Below, piece after piece: positions 1-6,858 of a stretch of DNA of 64,000 nucleotides. The position numbers were made by a program, and so were the translations under genes. Within the stretch, counting starts at the first letter, position 1. Each line of letters opens with the position of its first letter. The notes beneath the pieces are model-generated. The model was given only the letters and a program-made list of their open reading frames with translations, searched no databases and had not been told where the DNA came from. The stretch comes from Parvibaculaceae bacterium Mf 1.05b.01. GTDB taxonomy: Bacteria > Pseudomonadota > Alphaproteobacteria > Parvibaculales > Parvibaculaceae. The stretch lies in assembly GCA_000509225.1 (NCBI GenBank), contig BAOK01000001.1, positions 248,001-312,000 on the forward strand, written 5' to 3'.

Positions 1-1
1 A

Positions 2-478
2 ATGCGACTCCTGATCCGCCTCTATCCGTTTGCAAAGTTCTTTTTGCGGCTTTACTGGCGTTTTACCCGGCCGCTGACGGCAGGGGCGCGTGTGTTGGTG
101 ATAGACGAAAAGGACAGGGTTTTGCTGGTTCGCCACACCTATATGCCAGGTTGGTACCTGCCTGGAGGCGGCGTGGACGGCGGCGAGACCATGCGCAGAG
201 CGGCGGAGCGGGAACTCTGGGAAGAGGTTGGGGTGACCCCAAAAGGGGAACTGGCGTTTTTCGGCCTCTATGCCAATTTCGCAGAATTCAAGTCAGATCA
301 TGTTTCTTTGTTTGTGTTGCGGGCCTTCAACATCGAGGCGCGTCCCAATAGAGAGATCGCTGAGTTTGGCTTTTATAGCCGCGACGCTTTGCCTGCGGAG
401 ACAAGTAAGGCGACGCGTGTCCGGATTCGTGAAGTGATGGATGGTTTGACGCCACCGGATCATTGGGCTGTCGACTGA
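2..478 (+). CDS. NUDIX hydrolase
   Basis: Predicted NUDIX-superfamily pyrophosphohydrolase of about 158 residues. A Nudix box is visible: a Gly-rich stretch (GGGVDGGE) followed by RELWEEVGV, which supplies the metal-binding glutamates. An N-terminal region rich in Leu, Phe and Arg precedes the fold; it could be a membrane-associated helix or part of a longer protein. The first ATG lies one base inside the window, so an upstream start cannot be excluded. The substrate cannot be inferred. It is followed by a convergent amidase gene. Confidence 0.85.
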   Translation: MRLLIRLYPFAKFFLRLYWRFTRPLTAGARVLVIDEKDRVLLVRHTYMPGWYLPGGGVDGGETMRRAAERELWEEVGVTPKGELAFFGLYANFAEFKSDHVSLFVLRAFNIEARPNREIAEFGFYSRDALPAETSKATRVRIREVMDGLTPPDHWAVD

Positions 479-505
479 GCTGGTGGGCGCTCCAACTAGT
501 CGCGT

Positions 506-1933
506 TTACACCTGTGGTTTGCTGTCCCGCCAGGGCTTTGCTTCTTCCAGCTGCGAGGCCAGCCTGATCAAAGTAGCGTCTTCGCCAAATCGTCCAGTGA
601 ACATGACGCCAACGGGCAGGCCGTCTTCAGTCCAATGAAGAGGGACGGACATGGAAGGTTGGCCGGTCATGTTGAAGAGGCCAGCGTATGGCATGATCTT
701 TCCCAGGTTAGCAAGATAGGTGCCCACATCGTCCGTCATCATGTCGAGAACACCGAGCTTTGGCGGCGGTGTCCCGAGGACGGGGCAGAGATAAATGTCG
801 TGGCTCTGCATGAAGCTTCCCATCATCCGCCCCATCTGGTGAATGAAGAGGGTGGCGGCGGCATAGTCTGTGCTGGTGTGACCTTTGGCGGCGTTGGCCA
901 TCAACCAGGTGATGTGTTCCACATCATTTTCCGTGAGGTTCCGTCCCAGCGCTTCGCCCCGTTGATCCAGGGTCAGTGCGACATTGGCGCCGATGATCGT
1001 GGCTTGCGCATTGCCCATGGCAACAGGGTCAATGGTTGGTGCCGCCTCTACGACTTCATGGCCGAGAGTCTCGCAAAGCTTGGCTGCGTCCAGAATGGAC
1101 TTTTCGACTTCAGGGTCTGGTTTGGTGCCGTCGCTTCGTTTGGTGTTAAACGCGATGCGTAGTTTGCCTGTTGGTGCGCCGACTTCCTGCAAGAAGGGCC
1201 GGTCGGGTTCGGGTGGTAGATAGGGGTCGCCCGCCGCCATGCCTGTTGTGGCGTCAAGCAGGGCGGCGCTGTCGCGCACGGATTTGGACACGCAATGGCT
1301 GATGGACATGCCTGCCCAACCTTCACCCCGGTCGGGGCCAGCTGGTGTGCGTCCTCTTGTTGGCTTTAGTCCGAACAGACCGCAGGCGGAGGCTGGAATG
1401 CGAATGGAGCCACCGCCATCTGATGCATTCGCCAATGGCAGGATGCCTGCGGCAACAGCTGCTGCCGCGCCGCCTGACGAGCCGCCCGGCGAATGCTCCA
1501 GGTTCCACGGATTGTGTGTGGGGCCATAGAGGCGTGGTTCGGTTGTGCCGGTGAGACCTAGTTCTGGAGAGTTGGTTTTGCCGAACAGGACCAGCCCGGC
1601 GTCGAGATAGCGGTCGGTCAGGGTTGTGTTGTGATCAGCCACATAACCTTCAAAGGCACCTGATCCGTAGGTTGTGACGGTTCCCTCCCAAAGCAGGTGG
1701 AGGTCTTTCAGGAGGAAAGGTACGCCTTTGAAGGGGCCGTCTGGCAGGCCGTCGGATATGAGCTTGCGGGCTTCGTCATAGTGCTTCAAGACCACCGCGT
1801 TGATTTTCGGATTGATTGCTTCGGTGCGTTCAATTGCTTCGTCCAGCAATTCTGTTGCAGTCACGTCTCCCTTGGCGACACGCTCCGCCAGCCCCAGCGC
1901 ATCATGATCCTCATATTCTTTGAAACTACCCAC
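506..1933 (-). CDS. Amidase (amidase-signature family)
   Basis: Amidase-signature hydrolase of about 475 residues that cleaves carboxamide bonds. The Ser-cisSer-Lys triad is visible: Lys in PFLLKDL (near residue 76), serines in SPGGSSGG (near 152) and the nucleophile Ser in DGGGSIRIPAS (near 176). The frame is open to an ATG at 1987, but a GTG at 1933 has a good Shine-Dalgarno (AAGGGAG) eight bases upstream and suits the family N-terminus better, so I chose it. The substrate is unknown; 6-aminohexanoate-type and general amidases look alike at this level. It stands alone and is convergent with the NUDIX gene. Confidence 0.9.
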   Translation of the reverse strand: MGSFKEYEDHDALGLAERVAKGDVTATELLDEAIERTEAINPKINAVVLKHYDEARKLISDGLPDGPFKGVPFLLKDLHLLWEGTVTTYGSGAFEGYVADHNTTLTDRYLDAGLVLFGKTNSPELGLTGTTEPRLYGPTHNPWNLEHSPGGSSGGAAAAVAAGILPLANASDGGGSIRIPASACGLFGLKPTRGRTPAGPDRGEGWAGMSISHCVSKSVRDSAALLDATTGMAAGDPYLPPEPDRPFLQEVGAPTGKLRIAFNTKRSDGTKPDPEVEKSILDAAKLCETLGHEVVEAAPTIDPVAMGNAQATIIGANVALTLDQRGEALGRNLTENDVEHITWLMANAAKGHTSTDYAAATLFIHQMGRMMGSFMQSHDIYLCPVLGTPPPKLGVLDMMTDDVGTYLANLGKIMPYAGLFNMTGQPSMSVPLHWTEDGLPVGVMFTGRFGEDATLIRLASQLEEAKPWRDSKPQV

Positions 1934-2074
1934 GGCTCTCGCTCCCTTGTTTTTCATGAGTTTAGTCGCCGAGTTTCTAGCTGTCACACTGTCTCAGTGG
2001 CGGTCAGCCGAAAATGTGGGAACAAAGGGCTCGAAGGTGCGTTCGTTTATTAGGAACAGTGTAAGGAGAGAAAA

Positions 2075-2407
2075 ATGAAAAAGACAGTTTTCGGCTTGGC
2101 AGTCGCATTTGGCGCGCTCATGACAGTAACATCAGCGCAGTCTGCACCCCAGTTTTCAGAGAGTCAGCTTCAGGAGCTGAATAACGACCATATTCGTGTT
2201 GTTCGTCAAGCGCAGCGCTCCTGCTCAACAGGCGGCTATCTAGGGGTCGCAGGTGGTGGCCGGTCTGGTTGCGTGATTGGCAGCGTTGAGCGCCATCTGG
2301 ATACAGGAGACCATGTTGATCTCTACAGGTTCCATCGCCAGCTACCGCTGCGCCAGCGTTACAATTCTGAACGAAGCTTTAGTGAGACCCAGAAGTATTT
2401 CGAATAA
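2075..2407 (+). CDS. Small secreted protein, tandem paralogue 1
   Basis: A 110-residue protein with a clear Sec signal peptide (Lys-rich start, hydrophobic core, cleavage near SAQSA-P), so probably periplasmic or secreted. The mature part shares a distinctive pattern with the next gene: LNN-D/E-H, VRQAQR, one Cys, then GC about 16 residues later, VERH, FH, LPLR, RY, SERSF, and a terminal aromatic pair. The two cysteines may form a disulfide. The Shine-Dalgarno AAGGAG is well placed. I do not recognise the family and assign no function. Confidence 0.75.
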   Translation: MKKTVFGLAVAFGALMTVTSAQSAPQFSESQLQELNNDHIRVVRQAQRSCSTGGYLGVAGGGRSGCVIGSVERHLDTGDHVDLYRFHRQLPLRQRYNSERSFSETQKYFE

Positions 2408-2556
2408 GGGCGAGATTGTCGTCGCGGCGCTGACTTTTTGGTCCCACATATTGAGCTCGTATTCTCGCGCCTGATCACAATGGCGCGAGTTACAGGGACT
2501 TAATGATCATGCTGCAGCAGAGCGGGTAAAGTATTTTTGTTTCTTGAAGGAGAAAG

Positions 2557-2895
2557 ATGATGAAACATACTCTCGCCGGATTTGTTGCCGTTGCATCCCT
2601 CGTGCTGCCGCTCGGTGCCGCGCAGGCGGCGTCCGACTTCTCTACTGATCAATTGAGGTCTCTCAACAATGAACACACACGTATTGTGCGGCAGGCCCAG
2701 CGTGTCTGCTCTGTCGGACCGTTTACCGGCGTCGTGCGTCGCAATCAGAACAATGGGTGCATTGTCGGTGATGTTGAGCGTCACGTCCGGTCGGTAGCGG
2801 ATGCAAATATGCTCACCTTCCATCAGGCTCTGCCCCTGCGGGTCCGCTACAGTTCAGAGCGCAGCTTTGGGCAGGTGGCGCGCTACTTCCACTAA
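2557..2895 (+). CDS. Small secreted protein, tandem paralogue 2
   Basis: A 112-residue exported protein with a signal peptide ending near AQA-AS. It is about half identical to its upstream neighbour across the mature region, keeping both cysteines and the VRQAQR, VERH, LPLR-RY and SERSF blocks, so the pair arose by tandem duplication. The spacer between the genes is about 150 bp and this copy has its own GAAGGAG Shine-Dalgarno. A strong terminator follows directly. Function unknown. Confidence 0.75.
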   Translation: MMKHTLAGFVAVASLVLPLGAAQAASDFSTDQLRSLNNEHTRIVRQAQRVCSVGPFTGVVRRNQNNGCIVGDVERHVRSVADANMLTFHQALPLRVRYSSERSFGQVARYFH

Positions 2896-2896
2896 C

Positions 2897-2930
2897 AAAA
2901 CCGCCGATGTTTCTGGCATCGGCGGTTTTC
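2897..2930 (+). terminator. Intrinsic terminator, probably bidirectional
   Basis: A perfect 13-bp inverted repeat (AAAACCGCCGATG / CATCGGCGGTTTT) with a 7-nt loop, just after the stop of the second small secreted gene. The T-run on one side and A-run on the other let it serve both this gene and the convergent SDR gene. Confidence 0.9.
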
Positions 2931-2950
2931 TTTGGTGTCAATCAGGGAGC

Positions 2951-3865
2951 TTAGATCGGTTCCCAGGTGAACACCGAGGCTGTGTTGCCAAGATCGGTCA
3001 TGTCGCCTTTCATTGCCGGGAAACCGTGTGACAGAAGTGTTTCCGGTGTCCAACCCTCAAGGCGTGTAATCCCGCGCACAGGGCGGGGTTGGCTGAAGAG
3101 GAAGACCTCGTTGCCGCGGACGGAGAAGATCTGACCGCTGACGTCGCACTCCGGCGCGGAGAGACCCACGGCGAAATTAGCGACCTGATCAGCGCGCATG
3201 GCATTTTTCATGCGGTCTACACGCTGGGCCGATGCTTCATCCTTCACAGGGATGGTTGCGATCATCCGTGTCCAGGCAAAGGGAGCAATGACGTTCGAGC
3301 GAACGTTTTTCATTGCGCCTTCCATGGCAATGATGCGGGAGAGGCCGACAATGCCCATCTTCGCGGCGGCATAGTTTGCCTGGCCAATGTTGCCAATCAG
3401 GCCCGACGTGGACGTGAAGAGCACATAGTTGCCTTCTTCCTGCTTACGGAAATGTTCTACAGAGGCACGGGTCATGTTGTAGGAGCCCTTCAGGTGGACC
3501 TCCAGAACAGAGTCCCAATCTTCATCTGGCATTTTATGGAACATGCCATCGCGCAGAATGCCTGCGGGGCTGATGATCGTATGGAGGGCACCGAACTCAT
3601 CCATCGCCTGCGCGATCATGTTCTCCGCACCACTTTTAATCGCGACGCTGTCTGAGTTGACGACGGCTTCGCCACCGGCTGCCTTGATCTCGTCTGCTAC
3701 CTGCTGCGCAGGACCGGCGCTGCCTTCGTCCCCGCCAGCGACGCTGCCGCCCAGATCGTTCACGACGACCTTGGCTCCCTGGCGTGCGGCGATCAACGCA
3801 CATTCTTTCCCGATGCCGTTTGCTGCACCGGTCACAAGTACGACTTTTCCTTCAAGCAATCCCAT
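2951..3865 (-). CDS. SDR-family dehydrogenase (MFE-2/HSD17B4-like)
   Basis: A 304-residue short-chain dehydrogenase that resembles the 3-hydroxyacyl-CoA dehydrogenase domain of peroxisomal multifunctional enzyme type 2. Visible motifs are the cofactor loop TGAANGIG at residues 12-19, the NDLGG strand, an active-site Ser in TSTSG, and Y-AAA-K. The family's usual NNAG motif is here SPAG (IISPAGILRD), a notable substitution. A 40-residue C-terminal extension follows the core. The start has a strong Shine-Dalgarno (AGGGAG). A role in fatty-acid or steroid-like oxidation is inferred from family only. Confidence 0.8.
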   Translation of the reverse strand: MGLLEGKVVLVTGAANGIGKECALIAARQGAKVVVNDLGGSVAGGDEGSAGPAQQVADEIKAAGGEAVVNSDSVAIKSGAENMIAQAMDEFGALHTIISPAGILRDGMFHKMPDEDWDSVLEVHLKGSYNMTRASVEHFRKQEEGNYVLFTSTSGLIGNIGQANYAAAKMGIVGLSRIIAMEGAMKNVRSNVIAPFAWTRMIATIPVKDEASAQRVDRMKNAMRADQVANFAVGLSAPECDVSGQIFSVRGNEVFLFSQPRPVRGITRLEGWTPETLLSHGFPAMKGDMTDLGNTASVFTWEPI

Positions 3866-4283
3866 GTGCCATCTCCCTGTTTTGTCTTTACTCTAGTCGC
3901 CGCTCAAGCAGTGTTGGACGGCCTATTTGTTGGCGCCGAAGCTACCCGAAGGCACCCTTATGGGGCCAGTCTTTTCCCCAACTTTGCGTGCGCGGGGGCA
4001 GGCTGCCGTAGCGAAACTGGTCCTGAGGCAGTCGGTTTTTCTGGACGGCCTGGTTTTTCCCTGCTACCCCAGCCTCTTCGCGGTCGTTTAGGGCCTGCGA
4101 ATTTGAGGACGGCAAGATGATTTTGGCGAAAGCCCATTTGCGACGACGACGTATCGAGCAGGGGACCAAATCCCTCGATCTTCGTGCGCGCGTGCCTGCC
4201 TTCCTCTAAACGGCTGGAGACAAGTCCAGACAAGCGCCGCCAAATTGCTTGCTGTTCTTTAGCCGTTTCGAAAGATTACTTCC
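3866..4283. other. Intergenic region between divergent genes
   Basis: 418 bp between the SDR and GNAT starts. It should contain both promoters. No convincing gene: the short frames present lack ribosome binding sites and recognisable motifs. The one structure seen is an 8-bp inverted repeat, AAACGGCT at 4208-4215 and AGCCGTTT at 4261-4268, shortly before the GNAT start. Confidence 0.6.
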
Positions 4284-4787
4284 ATGGTGTTCGACATACT
4301 CCCGGAAACCCCGGCGCATGAAACCGATATTGAAGCGTTGCACGACCTGAGCTTTGGTCCTGGACGTTTTGCCAAAACCGCCTACCGGATGCGCGAAGGT
4401 GTCCGGCCTGTACCATCTTTGAGTTTCGTCGCCTTTACCGAAATAGAGGGTGCCTCCCGGATGGTTGGTAGTATCCGGTTTTCTCCTTTGGTGATTGGTG
4501 GAGACCAAGGATTGCTGCTTGGCCCTCTGGCTATGGACCCCTCCGTGCGCGGGCAGGGTGGCGGTCTTGATCTCATGCGAACGGCTCTTGATGCTGCGCG
4601 CGCCGAGGGGCATCAGTTTGTCATCTTGGTCGGAGATGCACCCTATTACGCAAAGGTGGGCTTTAAGCAGGTGCCGCCTGGCAAGATTACATTGCCTGGA
4701 CCGGTTGATAAGAGCCGTTTGCTTTACTGCGAGCTTGTGCCTGGTGGGTTTGACGCTGTTTCAGGAACGGTGGAGAAGGGCGCTTGA
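4284..4787 (+). CDS. GNAT-family N-acetyltransferase (YhbS-like)
   Basis: A 167-residue acetyl-CoA-dependent N-acetyltransferase. The acetyl-CoA binding segment is seen as LGPLAMDPSVRGQGGG, the family's V-x-P-x-x-R-G-x-G-hG, followed by an amphipathic helix and a YYAKVGFKQV motif typical of YhbS-like members. The acceptor substrate is unknown. No clear Shine-Dalgarno precedes the ATG. The gene ends 9 bp before the convergent VWA gene. Confidence 0.85.
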   Translation: MVFDILPETPAHETDIEALHDLSFGPGRFAKTAYRMREGVRPVPSLSFVAFTEIEGASRMVGSIRFSPLVIGGDQGLLLGPLAMDPSVRGQGGGLDLMRTALDAARAEGHQFVILVGDAPYYAKVGFKQVPPGKITLPGPVDKSRLLYCELVPGGFDAVSGTVEKGA

Positions 4788-4796
4788 GCGGTTTGG

Positions 4797-6857
4797 TTAT
4801 TTGCTTTCGCGCCGCCAGCCAAGAAGCAACAGGCCGATCATCAGAGGCAGCGCAATCAAGGGTGAGAGCAATGGCACTTGTGTCACCGCTTTCAGCACAT
4901 AGCCGCCATTGCGGCGTAAGCCCGCCCAGGCATCCCCTGCGGCATCACGCCCGGCTCGCACGCTGCGCAATGTTGGTGCTTCGCCCAATTCGTTGATCCA
5001 AAAGGTCCCGCCGTTACTCTCGGCAATCAGGGGGGCAAGCGGTTCTTGTGTTGATCGTACGTCTTTGAATTCGCGGGGGTTGGCAGGACCAACGGCGGCA
5101 ACTGCTTGCAATGCTGAATCAGCCGCCTGATGAAGGCCGATCTCGTCCGTTGCGATGCTGCCGGTGAATCGGCCAGGGGCCGACTCCGACAATATGAGTG
5201 TTTCCGTTGTTCCTGATGGCAGCGTTACGGTAACGGGTTCTGCTTCAGACGCCATGGTCCGCCGCTCTATGGTTAGACTTCCATCCTTACCGGTAGCGAG
5301 GAGCCGTTCTTCTTCCAGGTCAGGTTCCTTCATCAGCCAGTGCGCCAGACGGCGCAGCATCTCGGCCTGTGGTCCGCCACCTTCAAAACCGCGAGCCCAG
5401 AGCCAGGCATGGTCTGAGAGAAGCTGTGCCACCCGTCCTTCGCCCACAGTGTCGAGAACCATCAGGGGTCGTCCTTCTGGGCCTTCCATCACCGCGCGTC
5501 CCGAAGTTTGTGCGGCTTCAATTAGGCGAAACCAACGGCCCCAGTTTGGCGGGCTCGTTTCACTGCCTGGAAGGGCGGCGGTGACAGGGTGTCTGCTTCC
5601 GTCTTCAGTCAGGGCGGCTCTGAAGCCTTCCTCGACAATCTGTCCGGTTGGTTGTGCCGGAAGAATGCTCGCTAAGGGTGTGCGATAGATGGAGAAAGGG
5701 GAGGCAAAAGCGGGGCCCGCGGCTGCCAGCACAGCGCCTCCATTTTCCACATAGCGGGCAACATTTCCCAGGTAGACGATGGGCAACACGCCGCGGCGGC
5801 GGTAGCGATCGAAAATGATGAGATCAAATTCATCCAGCTTCGCTGAAAAAAGCTCGCGGGTGGGGAAGGCGATGAGCGACAGCTCTGAGATTGGCGTGCC
5901 GTCCTGCTTTTCCGGTGGGCGCAGAATGGTGAAGTGAACCAGGTCGACGGATGGATCGGCTTTAAGGAGATTGCGCCAGGTTCTTTCTCCAGCGTGAGGT
6001 TCACCGGAGACCAAGAGGACCCGCAACCGGTCACGAATGCCCGTTAGGACCAATGTCGCCTTATTGTTCTGAGCGGTGAGTTCATTGGGCAGTGTTTCGG
6101 CGATGATCTCCACCACATTTTCGCCGCCATGGGGCAATGCCAGGGCAGTCGTTGTTTCGTCCCCCGGTTTGACGTTTAGTTGATTTACGCGTTCGCCGTT
6201 TAGCCGTACTTCTACGCCCACGGGGCGAATGTGATCGTTGCCTTCCTCATCCACGCGAAAACGAATGGTGATCGGCTCGCCCACAATACCGAACCTGGTT
6301 GCCTCCTCGACAATGAGTTTTCGGTCTGCCGCCATAGGGTCGCCGACGAGAATACCGTGCAAGGGCGCATCAATACCCAGTGCCGCAAGACTTGAGGGCG
6401 TATCGTGCACCTGCCCATCGCTCACAATGAGAACGCCAGCAAGGCGCTCACGAGGGACATCCGCAATGGCGCCATCCAGAGTGCCGAAGAGGGCAGTGCC
6501 TCCGTCATTGGCAGCTTTGTCGCTTTCAACAATGCGAACGTCGAGATCAGACATCAGGTCAAGTTGGCTCTTTAAACGGTTCACCGCGGCGTCACGTGTT
6601 TCTGATCTCTCACTCAGTTTCATGCTGGCGCTATTGTCGATCAGGAGCACGGCTACATCGTCAATCGGTTCACGATCTTCCTCTCGCAGTGTCGGATTGG
6701 CGAGGAGGGCCAGTAAGACGGCAAAGGCGCCAGCGCGATAGACTGTGCCCGGCGCCCGCAGCCAGGCTGCGCCGAGGGTAGCGGCAAGCGCTAAAACCCC
6801 GAGGGCTGCAAGCCATATCGGTGCGATCAACGGATCTGTGACGACGCTCCAGCTCAT
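4797..6857 (-). CDS. Membrane protein with VWA-like domain, last gene of MoxR operon
   Basis: A 686-residue membrane protein. Two N-terminal membrane helices (about residues 10-57) precede a von Willebrand A-like domain with a MIDAS-like DNSASMKLS near residue 72; a glutamine-amidotransferase-like Rossmann region (FDLIIFDRYRR, AAAGPAF) lies in the middle, and a C-terminal helix ends the protein. It follows the DUF4159 gene with almost no gap. VWA proteins coupled to MoxR ATPases usually act in complex assembly or metal insertion; the target here is unknown. Confidence 0.75.
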   Translation of the reverse strand: MSWSVVTDPLIAPIWLAALGVLALAATLGAAWLRAPGTVYRAGAFAVLLALLANPTLREEDREPIDDVAVLLIDNSASMKLSERSETRDAAVNRLKSQLDLMSDLDVRIVESDKAANDGGTALFGTLDGAIADVPRERLAGVLIVSDGQVHDTPSSLAALGIDAPLHGILVGDPMAADRKLIVEEATRFGIVGEPITIRFRVDEEGNDHIRPVGVEVRLNGERVNQLNVKPGDETTTALALPHGGENVVEIIAETLPNELTAQNNKATLVLTGIRDRLRVLLVSGEPHAGERTWRNLLKADPSVDLVHFTILRPPEKQDGTPISELSLIAFPTRELFSAKLDEFDLIIFDRYRRRGVLPIVYLGNVARYVENGGAVLAAAGPAFASPFSIYRTPLASILPAQPTGQIVEEGFRAALTEDGSRHPVTAALPGSETSPPNWGRWFRLIEAAQTSGRAVMEGPEGRPLMVLDTVGEGRVAQLLSDHAWLWARGFEGGGPQAEMLRRLAHWLMKEPDLEEERLLATGKDGSLTIERRTMASEAEPVTVTLPSGTTETLILSESAPGRFTGSIATDEIGLHQAADSALQAVAAVGPANPREFKDVRSTQEPLAPLIAESNGGTFWINELGEAPTLRSVRAGRDAAGDAWAGLRRNGGYVLKAVTQVPLLSPLIALPLMIGLLLLGWRRESK

Positions 6858-6858
6858 A

